DNA of 64,000 nucleotides from JANPCX01 sp031431125 (GTDB taxonomy: Bacteria; Pseudomonadota; Gammaproteobacteria; Burkholderiales; Burkholderiaceae_C): NCBI GenBank assembly GCA_031431125.1, contig JANPCX010000073.1, positions 62,001-126,000 of the forward strand, given 5' to 3'. Of the stretch, positions 53,912 to 61,868 are shown one piece after another. Made by a program: the position numbers and the translations under genes. Numbering within the stretch: position 1 is the first letter of the stretch; the number at the start of each line of letters is the position of its first letter. The notes under the pieces were generated by a model. It had not been told where the DNA came from. It worked only from the letters and a program-made list of their open reading frames with translations, and searched no databases.

Positions 53912-54370
53912 TCACCGCGAAGGTGAGCGATTTCGGCCAGGCAAAATGCCCTGAACGGCTACGGTGGTGGGTGTCGGTAACTCTTCGAACTCCGACTCCC
54001 ACACCGTGTCCCGAAGCAGGGGAACCACACTCTCGCTGATGCCGGGCATGAGCTCGGTATAGACCATGGGCTGGCGCAGCAAAGCCAGCACCGCCTCGCG
54101 GTCGAGCGACAGCTCCCCATAACGGGAGCGGCGCAGCCTGACCGTCGGCATCTCCATGTGCAGCAAGCCTTGGTTCTGAAGGTGCTCGACCGCCAGCGAC
54201 ACCCGGTTGGGCGTGAGCATGCCGCCCAAATGACTCTGGCGAAATTGTCCCAAGGTAGCCCGAATGGGCAGTTTGTCGGCCCCCAGGGCCAGTAGAACCA
54301 TCAGGACAACCGCGTCGTCATAGCTTTCGAGTCGGTGCAAAAGTTCGATAAAGAGTCGGGTATTGGTCAT
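53912..54370 (-). CDS. hypothetical protein, possibly winged-helix
   Basis: A 152-residue protein beginning MTNTRLFIELLHRLESYDDA. Residues about 40-95 have a helix-turn-helix-like order (LGQFRQSHLGGMLTPNRVSLAVEHLQNQGLLHMEM), which resembles winged-helix domains. No other motif is clear. It lies 38 bases downstream of the HD-GYP-like gene on the same strand and may be co-transcribed. Confidence 0.5.
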   Translation of the reverse strand: MTNTRLFIELLHRLESYDDAVVLMVLLALGADKLPIRATLGQFRQSHLGGMLTPNRVSLAVEHLQNQGLLHMEMPTVRLRRSRYGELSLDREAVLALLRQPMVYTELMPGISESVVPLLRDTVWESEFEELPTPTTVAVQGILPGRNRSPSR

Positions 54371-54408
54371 GGAATGGGCTGATATCGCTATCGTTGATGG
54401 ACCTTGCT

Positions 54409-55695
54409 TTAAGCAGCAACGACCGGTAAGAGGTCTTGCCAAAGGGGTTGCAGGCGCAGCTTTTCCGCTTCACCTAAGCGTTCGCTTAGAAGCATGCACT
54501 CACGTTGTAATTCGCGCAAGCGTTGTTTCAGTTCTCTGTCGGCCAGTTCCAGCTCAAACCGCTCACCAGGGTTGAGTGCAGCGCCTTCCAGGCCCCAACA
54601 ACCCAAAGCGTTCCAAGCCACCTGAAGGCGCGTCAACCGCGCGATGCTGTTCTCGACGACGTCCAGCACCGGCCCGCCGCGACCTTGTTCCTTCAGCGTT
54701 TGGGCCAAGTTTTTGGCCTGAAGCGTGCGCTGTTCAATTTGGGTCAACGGCAACACGGCTTCGGTGGCCGTCGTGCCGGACGCGTCATCAGGTGCCTTCT
54801 CGCTACTTTGCCGACCGGCGTCGCATACCAGCGCCACCCAAAGAGGATCGAACTCGCCCGGCACCACACGCAGCGCAAAGCTGGCTCTGGTCAGCGGCGC
54901 ACGCGGCGACCGCAATATCCCCAACGTAACTTCGACCACCGCCAAGGCGCGACCCAACTCGGATATCTTGTCCCCCACCAAACGCGCCGGATAACCCGAA
55001 CCGTCCAGGCGCTCATGGTGCTCGCCGATAGCTCGGCAAAGCGCGGCCGGGTAGTCGGTGGTGTTGCTCAACAGCAGCTGCGCCACCCGTGGGTGCACGA
55101 CCAAGTGTTTGTGTCCCACCAAATCCAAGGGGCCGCTGTGATCGAGGTATTGCGGCTGGATGTAAACCTCGCCCAGGTCGTGCAGCAAGCCCCCGAGCAT
55201 GGCCATGCGCACATCCACGGCCGGACGATTTCTCGACAACATCATCGCGCCCGCTATCGCCATGGCCGCGACGGCGTGGGGCAAACTGGTCGGGCGCGTC
55301 GCCAATGCTGCAGTCAGCAGCAACTGCGCCACCGAATGCAGCGGCAGCCGTTTGACCTGCCCCAGCAAACCGCTCGCCCACGGGCGCAATGCCACCGACA
55401 TGGGGCTGCTGCTGTCCTCCAACCACGCTTTGAGATCGTCGTGCAAGGCAAAGAGGGTGACACCATCTTCCGCCGTCAAACACACTTCCAGTGGGTGCTG
55501 CAGTTTGCGTTCCAGGAGGCGTTGCTGAAGTGCCGCTGACACCGGCTGACCTTTGGCCCAGAGTTTCAAGCCGCGCACATCGACGATGTCCTGCGACGCA
55601 ACGATGGAATAGGTTTCGCTGGCCTTGACGATGGCATCCAAGGCCTGAGGATTGGCCTCGTTGCCGGATGCGGTGTCAACCGCAACAGCGCTCAC
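54409..55695 (-). CDS. HD-GYP-like phosphohydrolase, paralogue of the one at 23.8 kb
   Basis: A 428-residue protein with the same layout as the protein at 23801-25099: N-terminal region containing NPQALDAIVK (compare NPHFLRRIVK), then an HD-type domain with LLHDLGEVYIQPQYL and EHHERLDGSGYP. As in its paralogue the usual lysine after HDxG is Glu. The C-terminal quarter is a charged helix (ADRELKQRLRELQRECMLLSER). I chose GTG 55695, which has GGGAG upstream and gives an N terminus like the paralogue; an ATG at 55743 or 55731 is also open. Cyclic di-GMP turnover is possible but unproven. Confidence 0.7.
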   Translation of the reverse strand: MSAVAVDTASGNEANPQALDAIVKASETYSIVASQDIVDVRGLKLWAKGQPVSAALQQRLLERKLQHPLEVCLTAEDGVTLFALHDDLKAWLEDSSSPMSVALRPWASGLLGQVKRLPLHSVAQLLLTAALATRPTSLPHAVAAMAIAGAMMLSRNRPAVDVRMAMLGGLLHDLGEVYIQPQYLDHSGPLDLVGHKHLVVHPRVAQLLLSNTTDYPAALCRAIGEHHERLDGSGYPARLVGDKISELGRALAVVEVTLGILRSPRAPLTRASFALRVVPGEFDPLWVALVCDAGRQSSEKAPDDASGTTATEAVLPLTQIEQRTLQAKNLAQTLKEQGRGGPVLDVVENSIARLTRLQVAWNALGCWGLEGAALNPGERFELELADRELKQRLRELQRECMLLSERLGEAEKLRLQPLWQDLLPVVAA

Positions 55696-55941
55696 GCTCT
55701 TGCTCCCAAAACGCCAGCGGACCGTCGGCATTGGACACGGCAACGCGATTCAAAAATTAACTCGACATGAATGAATAAATTGCTCATAAACCACCAAGTT
55801 GTTTGAATTTGGTCTCTTTGGATGTTTTGGTTATACAACTGTGGTTTCGGTAACAACTTGAGGAACTTGAGGGGAGACTGTTTTGCGGCGATAGCCACAG
55901 GTTCGCAGGACAGGGACGCGGCCCGCTTGGGGGTGCCGAAT

Positions 55942-58143
55942 TCAAACCATCCCGTCTTGTGGCCCCTGCGTTCGGGTGGGGGACCAGGAGGTTGAAGCCA
56001 CGGTGCGCAGGTCTTGCGCCACCCGGCCCTCCTTGAGCACCACCACGCGCCCCACGGAGGCAATGGTCTCGGGCCGGTGGGCCACGATGACTCGGGTGAT
56101 AGACAACTCGCGTACCGCTTGATTGACCAAACGCTCGCGCTCCACATCCAATGCGCTGGTGGCTTCGTCCAAAAACAAAATTTGCGGCCGCTTGTAAAGC
56201 GCTCGCGCCAGCAAAATACGCTGACGCTGCCCCCCGGAGAGGCTGCAACCCATGTCGCCCACCAAGGTATGGAAGCCCATGGGCATGTCGTCGATTTCGT
56301 CTTCGACCGCCGCCAGTTGGGCGCAGCGGCGCACCCAATCGAGATCAGGCTCAGCGTCAAAAAAACTGATGTTGTCAACCACCGAACCCGCGAAGAGCAC
56401 ATCGTCTTGCATCACGGTGCCTATCATGTCGCGCCAAGCACGCAAACCCAAACGCGACAGCGGTACACCACCCACGATGAGCTCGCCACCTTGTGGCTCG
56501 TGGATGCCCAGCATCACTTTGAGCAAGGTAGTTTTGCCACAACCGGAGGGGCCCACAATGGCCACAGACTCACCGGGTTCAATGGCCAGCGACAGGTTCT
56601 GCAACACCGGCGCTTCACCCGGCGAGTAAGCAAACGCCACCTCGCGCAGCTCAAGAATCGCCGGCACGCTTGCGTCAGCACTTCGTTTGGAGACGGGTGC
56701 CCCCAAGGGCAGGCCTTGGTTTTCTGGGGCGGTGAGCAGGATGTCCGCCAAACGCTCGCCTTGCAGCTTGAGCATTTTCAGCTCCACGGCTTTGTCGATC
56801 AGTCCACTCACACGCAGCGCGAACTGTTCCTTGTAGGCAAAGAACGCGAACAACATGCCCACCGAGAAACTCCGGTCCAAGACCAGCAGCGCTCCCACCC
56901 ACACCACGGCGACCCGCTCCAGACCAAACACCAGTTTGTGAATCACACCCAAGCTCAGGTCGAGTTTGCGTGTGGTGATGTGGGCGTTCATCGCGTCCAC
57001 CACCTTGTTCATGAACTGGGCTTGCCTGTCTTCTTGGCGGTTGTAAAGCTTGATGGCTTGCACGCCGCGCAGTGACTCTAAAAAGTGGGTGTTCTTTTTG
57101 GCATCAAAAACGATGGCCTCTTCGGTCGCTGCACGCAGTGGCCGGAACAGCGCCCATTTGGCCAAGGCATAGAGCAGCACAGCCACCAGCGCGATGCCGC
57201 TAAGCAAGGGGCTGTAGACCCACATCATGATCAAGGTCAGCACCACCAAGAGTCCATCCAGCACAGCTTCAATGAAACTCGTGGTCAGGGTTTGCTGAAT
57301 CTGCTGGACGGCACCAAACCGAGACATCACATCCCCTGCATGGCGTTTTTCAAACCACGCTACCGGCAAGCGCATCAGGTGGGCAAAGACATGTCCGAGC
57401 CACTGCAGATTCAGGTGTGATGACAGGTAGAGCACCGCCCAGGACCGCACAGCACCGGTGGCCACTTGAATCAACACCAAGAAGCCAAAACCCAAACCCA
57501 GGGTCACAAGCAAGTCGCGGTCGGCGCTGACCAGCACACCGTCTACCACCCATTGCATAAAAAAGGGTGACAAGAGCATGAAGGTTTCAAGCGCCAGCGC
57601 CAGCACAAAAATCTGCAACAGCGCCCGTTTGAGCCCCGTCACGGGCCCAAGCAGCTGGGACAAAGTCACCGTTTGTTTTTCAACCTTCGCTTCAAAACCG
57701 GAACCGGGCGTCAATTCCAACACCACCCCGGTGAAATGTTTGGAGACTTCGGCGAAGCTCAGCTCGCGCAGGCCCTGCGCTGGGTCGTGAACCACAGCTC
57801 GCTGGCCACCGCCCAGACGGGTTTTGACTTCCGTCAGCACCACAAAATGGTTCAGGTCCCAGTGCAAGATGCATGGGAGCTGCAGACCCGTGAGGTGCTC
57901 CATTTCCGCACGCAATGGACGCGCGGTGAGTTGCATGTGTTGGCCAATGCGCAACAAGTCCACCATGGTCGCGCCCTTGAGCGACAGCGGGTGGCGCTTG
58001 CGCAACGTGGCGAGATCGGTTTTGAGGCCGTGGTGTGCAGCCACCATGACCAGGCAAGCCAAACCGCATTCGGCCGCTTCCGTCTGCAACACCATCGGCG
58101 TGCGCCGACGACCAAAATTCAACCGCGTGATGGCCTCCAGCAT
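55942..58143 (-). CDS. C39-peptidase ABC exporter for double-glycine peptides
   Basis: A 733-residue type I secretion ATPase. The N-terminal C39 domain (1 to about 140) keeps the catalytic set: oxyanion Q20, C26 in ECGLAC, H99 in LNHF and D120 in VVHDP. It should cleave leader peptides after Gly-Gly. Six membrane segments follow (about 155-440), then the ATPase with GPSGCGKTT, LSGGQRQR and ILFLDEATSALD. It lies 4 bases behind the HlyD-type adaptor gene. The short precursor at 59442-59594 is the evident substrate. Confidence 0.9.
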   Translation of the reverse strand: MLEAITRLNFGRRRTPMVLQTEAAECGLACLVMVAAHHGLKTDLATLRKRHPLSLKGATMVDLLRIGQHMQLTARPLRAEMEHLTGLQLPCILHWDLNHFVVLTEVKTRLGGGQRAVVHDPAQGLRELSFAEVSKHFTGVVLELTPGSGFEAKVEKQTVTLSQLLGPVTGLKRALLQIFVLALALETFMLLSPFFMQWVVDGVLVSADRDLLVTLGLGFGFLVLIQVATGAVRSWAVLYLSSHLNLQWLGHVFAHLMRLPVAWFEKRHAGDVMSRFGAVQQIQQTLTTSFIEAVLDGLLVVLTLIMMWVYSPLLSGIALVAVLLYALAKWALFRPLRAATEEAIVFDAKKNTHFLESLRGVQAIKLYNRQEDRQAQFMNKVVDAMNAHITTRKLDLSLGVIHKLVFGLERVAVVWVGALLVLDRSFSVGMLFAFFAYKEQFALRVSGLIDKAVELKMLKLQGERLADILLTAPENQGLPLGAPVSKRSADASVPAILELREVAFAYSPGEAPVLQNLSLAIEPGESVAIVGPSGCGKTTLLKVMLGIHEPQGGELIVGGVPLSRLGLRAWRDMIGTVMQDDVLFAGSVVDNISFFDAEPDLDWVRRCAQLAAVEDEIDDMPMGFHTLVGDMGCSLSGGQRQRILLARALYKRPQILFLDEATSALDVERERLVNQAVRELSITRVIVAHRPETIASVGRVVVLKEGRVAQDLRTVASTSWSPTRTQGPQDGMV

Positions 58144-58147
58144 GGGC

Positions 58148-59413
58148 TCACACCCTGCCCGTCATTCTTTGGGACACGCCGAGCAAAGGCTCAAAAATCC
58201 ATTCGATCAAACGCCGCTTGTCCAGCAGTACGTCAGCATCCAATTGCATTCCGGGTACCAAAGCCTGGGCTTGCCCATAGGCCTGGACCGATTGCTCCTT
58301 CAATGCAACCGTGATCCGATAAAGCGGTTCCCGGCGCACATCCTGAGGCAGCGACAGTGCTGCGATCTCGGCGGCTTGCAGGGGGGTTTTCGACACCACC
58401 AAGACCTCGCCGGCATGGTGTCCAAATTTTTGATATGGATAGGCCTGGTAACGCAACAGCACGGTTTGCTGCGGCCTTAAAAAACCTACCGCACTCGAGG
58501 GGGCATAGAGCTGGGCCTGCAATCGGCTGTGTTCAGGCACCAGGCTGGCCAAGGCAGCTTCCGGCGTGGCCACTTGACCCGCCTGCACTGTCACGCCGCT
58601 GACGACGCCGGCTTGTGGCGCACGCACAACCACACGCTGGCGGGCGGCAACTTCTGCCACCTCTTGGGCCAGCTGCGCCAGATCGCGTTCGATTTCACCG
58701 GTGGCCGCTTGGGTTTGTAAGGGCAAAGCCGTCAGCTGCGCTTGCAGCGCGCTCACCTCACGCTGTTTGCCAACACGCTGGCGCTCCAGGGCTTGCTGTT
58801 GTGCACGCACCGCCAACACCTCTTCGGCTTTGGCCTGGACCTGGGCAGTCGATATAAAGTTTTGAGCCAGCAGCCCTTTGTAGCGATCCAGTGCCTCTTG
58901 GGCCAGTGCCAGCCGCTGGCGTTGCAGGTCGGCCTCCGCATCAATTTGGGCCAACTCACGCTGGATGTCTCGCTGTTGTCGCTCCAAATTGGCCTTTTGT
59001 GCGTCCATCAAAGCCACACGCTGGCGCGTGGCTTGTTGCAGGCTTTGTTGGCGTGTGCTCAAGCCCGCTTGAACAGCCGCCTGCGTATCACCCTGCTCTG
59101 TGCTTCGGCCAACGGCCAACACAAACAGCACGTCGCCCTGCTGGACGCGCTGCCCCTCAACGGCGTGGCTTTCCACCACGGTCCCGGTTTGCGGCGCGTG
59201 CAGGCGCAGCACACCTTTCTCCGGCACCAACACCCCCACCACCTGGGCTTTACGGGTGTATTGCCCATACCCCAAAAAAATTACCACTCCCACCGCCACG
59301 AGGGCGGCAAGAGTGGTCAAGAGGGAGAGGGACAAGGGCCGAATCAGCTGAATGCTGCCGAGCCAGGTTTGATGTTGGGTGGTGAGCGCTTCCTGGCGGA
59401 AGAGGGAGGGCAT
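58148..59413 (-). CDS. HlyD-family adaptor of the peptide exporter
   Basis: A 421-residue protein. An N-terminal cytoplasmic stretch is followed by one membrane segment (SLLTTLAALVAVGVVIFLGYG), a lipoyl half (LRLHAPQTGTVVESHAVEGQ), a long coiled-coil hairpin with Gln/Ala repeats, and the C-terminal beta domain (VVRAPQAGVVSGVTVQAGQVATP). This is the bacteriocin/CvaA-type adaptor rather than the RND type. It lies 28 bases behind the peptide gene and directly before the exporter gene. An outer-membrane TolC partner is not encoded here. Confidence 0.88.
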   Translation of the reverse strand: MPSLFRQEALTTQHQTWLGSIQLIRPLSLSLLTTLAALVAVGVVIFLGYGQYTRKAQVVGVLVPEKGVLRLHAPQTGTVVESHAVEGQRVQQGDVLFVLAVGRSTEQGDTQAAVQAGLSTRQQSLQQATRQRVALMDAQKANLERQQRDIQRELAQIDAEADLQRQRLALAQEALDRYKGLLAQNFISTAQVQAKAEEVLAVRAQQQALERQRVGKQREVSALQAQLTALPLQTQAATGEIERDLAQLAQEVAEVAARQRVVVRAPQAGVVSGVTVQAGQVATPEAALASLVPEHSRLQAQLYAPSSAVGFLRPQQTVLLRYQAYPYQKFGHHAGEVLVVSKTPLQAAEIAALSLPQDVRREPLYRITVALKEQSVQAYGQAQALVPGMQLDADVLLDKRRLIEWIFEPLLGVSQRMTGRV

Positions 59414-59441
59414 TTTGGTCAGTGCAACGATGGCAACAAGA

Positions 59442-59594
59442 TTACCAATTGCCCTTGGGATAGCCTACGCCGCCACCCACCTGTCGCAGCACCTTCACAT
59501 CCAATGGCTGCGGCTGTTTGCGCGGCTCGGCCTTGGTGGCCTGGCCGGAAGTAGTTGAAACTTTGGCGTTGGTGGCTTGAGGCTTGGTTTGCAT
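59442..59594 (-). CDS. double-glycine precursor peptide (candidate secreted micro-peptide)
   Basis: A 50-residue frame with AGGAG six bases before its ATG. The first 30 residues are polar (MQTKPQATNAKVSTTSGQ...). The end reads LDVKVLRQVGGGVGYPKGNW. With cleavage after G42, hydrophobic residues fall at -4 (V39), -7 (L36) and -12 (L31), which is the standard double-glycine leader pattern. The predicted product is VGYPKGNW, eight residues. An adaptor and a C39 exporter follow immediately, and two LuxR-type regulators precede. Too short to be found by usual gene callers. Signal or antimicrobial roles are both possible. Confidence 0.7.
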   Translation of the reverse strand: MQTKPQATNAKVSTTSGQATKAEPRKQPQPLDVKVLRQVGGGVGYPKGNW

Positions 59595-59616
59595 CGACTG
59601 CTCCTGAATAAAGAAA

Positions 59617-59630
59617 CACCGTGTTCGGTG
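59617..59630 (-). promoter_or_regulatory. small hairpin in the leader of the peptide gene
   Basis: CACCG and CGGTG form a perfect 5-base stem with a 4-base loop, followed on the minus strand by TTTCTTTA and then the ribosome site. It may be a weak attenuator or a translation-control element of the peptide mRNA. Confidence 0.4.
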
Positions 59631-59686
59631 CGTGGCTTTATTTCAGCGGAGCAGCGTGGTTTGCATAACTGTCAGCTCTTGCAGTG

Positions 59687-59710
59687 ACCATCCCCCTGAC
59701 AGGGGATGGT
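59687..59710. promoter_or_regulatory. lux-box-like palindrome upstream of the peptide gene
   Basis: ACCATCCCC and GGGGATGGT are exact complements separated by CTGACA, 24 bases in all. On the minus strand a -10-like GTTATG lies at 59669-59664, so the centre of the palindrome would be about 42 bases before the transcription start, where LuxR-type activators bind. The word CCCCTGACAG recurs at about 61277-61286 upstream of the first LuxR gene. There is no T run, so it is unlikely to be a terminator for the preceding regulator gene. Confidence 0.55.
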
Positions 59711-59721
59711 GGATGCAAGTT

Positions 59722-60435
59722 TCAGCGCAAAAGACCCAGTCGATCAGCACGAACTGCGGCTTGGTGTTTGCTAACGCAACCTAATTTGTGCATAGCATTG
59801 TTGACATGAAACACGGAAGTGCGCTCTGAAATACCCAAAATTTTTCCCACCTCCCAGGCCGTTTTCCCCTCCAATGTCCAACGCAACGCCTCCAACTCAC
59901 GTTGAGTCAACTTCGGCACGTCAGCATTGCTTAGCGTCGGCAACAAAATCCTGCTCGCCGCCTCTTGTGCATAAACAGCAAAGAGTTGTAGATCGGCCAC
60001 GGTACGACTGAGCCGCGCGGAATCGCTGGTCAATTGGCCATCCAAATCCACACCGAACATGAAGTGCCGCCCGTCGGGCATGTGCAGCGCCATGGCAATA
60101 CCTGATCGGTAGCCGTACATAGCCTGTTCTTCCCAGCAGTCCGCGACACCGGCTCCAACATAGGTGGCTTGATCCCAAATGATGGGGCGACCACTTCGCT
60201 TGCAGTGCTGCATGACCGGGTCCCGCATTCCGCTGCCCTCAGCCTCAAACTTGTCCCGGTAAGCGGCGGGCGTATTGTCGACCGCTACAAACTCCGATGA
60301 GCCATCGTGCCGATCATAGATTGACGCGGCCGCGACTGTGGTGAAGCCCAAGTGTTGAGCAAAACGGATGACTTCCGTTCTAAATTCCTCTCGGTTTTGC
60401 ACTTCCACCACTGCTTGAAAACTACCTTGAAGCAT
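59722..60435 (-). CDS. LuxR-family regulator with autoinducer-binding and HTH domains
   Basis: A 237-residue protein. Residues about 15-160 form an autoinducer-binding domain, with RDPVMQHCKRSGRPIIWD covering the conserved Asp-Pro and Trp. The positions of the other two usual ligand contacts (Trp and Tyr) are Tyr and Phe here (NTPAAYRDKF), so the ligand may not be a normal acyl-homoserine lactone. The LuxR HTH is at about 175-237 (LTQRELEALRWTLEGKTAWE, then SVFHVNNAMHKLG). GGAGA precedes the ATG. It is the likely activator of the peptide locus; no luxI gene is in the window. Confidence 0.85.
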   Translation of the reverse strand: MLQGSFQAVVEVQNREEFRTEVIRFAQHLGFTTVAAASIYDRHDGSSEFVAVDNTPAAYRDKFEAEGSGMRDPVMQHCKRSGRPIIWDQATYVGAGVADCWEEQAMYGYRSGIAMALHMPDGRHFMFGVDLDGQLTSDSARLSRTVADLQLFAVYAQEAASRILLPTLSNADVPKLTQRELEALRWTLEGKTAWEVGKILGISERTSVFHVNNAMHKLGCVSKHQAAVRADRLGLLR

Positions 60436-60498
60436 GTTTGTTTCTCCGCCTGTTTGAGTACATGTCCTGCGTCACTTGCTCCGTGTGGCAACAGGTCG

Positions 60499-61203
60499 TC
60501 AGTGGATCAGCCTGGGCAATCTGGCTTTGAAGTTCGATATGCCATTGGTACGTTTGAAGCCCAGCGGATCATCGTCCATCCGCAACCAGGACGGCAGCAC
60601 CAATCCTTTTGATCGCGCAAGATCGTTGGGCTTAGCAATAGGCGGCCCAGACAACGATTCAGCCATCGCAGCTTGCTGATCCAAGCCTCTCGAATCACCC
60701 TCATGCGATGGCAAGAAATAAAAAGCCGCGTCTTGGGCAAACATCAAAACGGATGCCAAGTCAGCCACCATTCTTGCAAGCAATCGCTCCTTTTTCGGCA
60801 ATGGTTGATCTCCGTCCACGCCGAAAACAAAATGCCGCCCTTGCGGAAGATGTAAGGCCATTGAAATGCCTGTTTGGTAGCCATGCGCCGCCAGCTCTTC
60901 CCACAATTCAGCACGACCGGCACACACGTAAGTGGCCTGATCCCAAACGATGGGCAAACCGCTGAACTTGCAGTGCTGCATCACTGGATCACGAGCGCCT
61001 GCGTCCGATTCAAAGATGTCGAGGTAAGACTGGGGCGTGTTGTGTGCGATCACAAATTCCGGTCGCGAGCCGGGACGGTCGTACACCGCAGCAGCAGCCA
61101 TGATGCCAAACCCCAAATCCTGCGCAAACCGCACCAGCACCCGCTGAAACTCGTCGCGGGTAGATGCATGCAACACTGCTTCGCAATGATCCTGAAGAAG
61201 CAT
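60499..61203 (-). CDS. LuxR-type autoinducer-binding domain protein without HTH
   Basis: A 234-residue paralogue of the next protein, with the same binding domain (NTPQSYLDIF, ARDPVMQHCKFSGLPIVWD, GYQTGISMALHLPQGRHFVFGVD). After about residue 165 the similarity ends. The C terminus (ESLSGPPIAKPNDLARSK...) has no helix-turn-helix, and I find none in the other frames here. GGAG precedes ATG 61203. Such a protein could bind the signal and pair with the complete regulator, dampening it, as HTH-less LuxR relatives do elsewhere. It may also be a decayed regulator, but the open frame argues for selection. Confidence 0.75.
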   Translation of the reverse strand: MLLQDHCEAVLHASTRDEFQRVLVRFAQDLGFGIMAAAAVYDRPGSRPEFVIAHNTPQSYLDIFESDAGARDPVMQHCKFSGLPIVWDQATYVCAGRAELWEELAAHGYQTGISMALHLPQGRHFVFGVDGDQPLPKKERLLARMVADLASVLMFAQDAAFYFLPSHEGDSRGLDQQAAMAESLSGPPIAKPNDLARSKGLVLPSWLRMDDDPLGFKRTNGISNFKARLPRLIH

Positions 61204-61370
61204 GGGCTGTCTCCTCTGGTTGATCAATACTTAACCCGGTGGGTACCTGAGTACATAGGAAATCTTCACGCCTGTTACCCCTGACAGTCTGGCATCGGTG
61301 GCAGTTCAATTGCACACTGAACCTGCCGATACTGGTATGCCACTCGCTTACAGAAAGTGATTCGCACACC

Positions 61371-61757
61371 ATGACCCTTGCCTGGACTGTTACCGCTTGG
61401 CCGCCCGTATTGTGGCAGGCCGAACCGCCGCCTCACAAGCAACTCGCAAGTCGATTTGTACATTTAGGGACACAGATCACTTCGGTAGGCCGAGGGCACG
61501 AGCCCAGCATGGGGCAGACCATTTGGGGGAGCAAACTCGGGGGTGGTGAGGCGGGGGTCGCGTGGGACTGGGTAGACCTGGGCCACGGCGTGGTAGCCAT
61601 GGCCGACCCGATGGGTTTCGTCACCAACCTGCATGTGGTCAATGCGCGGGGAGACGAGTTACCGAGCCTCCAGGTCGCCCTGCACATCAATGAAATCGTT
61701 CATGAATTGCCTTGGCAGGCCGAGGTGCAGTTGGCCTTGCAGCCCTTGCGAGGGTGA
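61371..61757 (+). CDS. hypothetical protein, 128 residues
   Basis: A protein of unknown family beginning MTLAWTVTAWPPVLWQAEPP. The central part has WGSKLGGGEAGVAWDWVDLGHGVVAMADPMGF and the end ELPWQAEVQLALQPL. Codon use and length support a real gene. It is divergent from the LuxR-type genes, with the region 61204-61370 between. There is no signal peptide. I cannot assign a role. Confidence 0.5.
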   Translation: MTLAWTVTAWPPVLWQAEPPPHKQLASRFVHLGTQITSVGRGHEPSMGQTIWGSKLGGGEAGVAWDWVDLGHGVVAMADPMGFVTNLHVVNARGDELPSLQVALHINEIVHELPWQAEVQLALQPLRG

Positions 61758-61868
61758 ACCCCGGTTTGCAAACGTTCACAAGGTATAGAAGGGTAAAGAT
61801 GCGCCCGCAGCAGGCGGGTTCGGGGCAGACTGCGCACATTGCGATTGGAGTCGCGCAGGAAGAAGCCC

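Noticed and set aside
59419..59619. A 66-codon leftward frame overlapping the peptide gene
   Set aside because: It has no ribosome site and a random-looking protein. The overlapping 50-codon frame at 59442-59594 has a strong ribosome site and a double-glycine leader.
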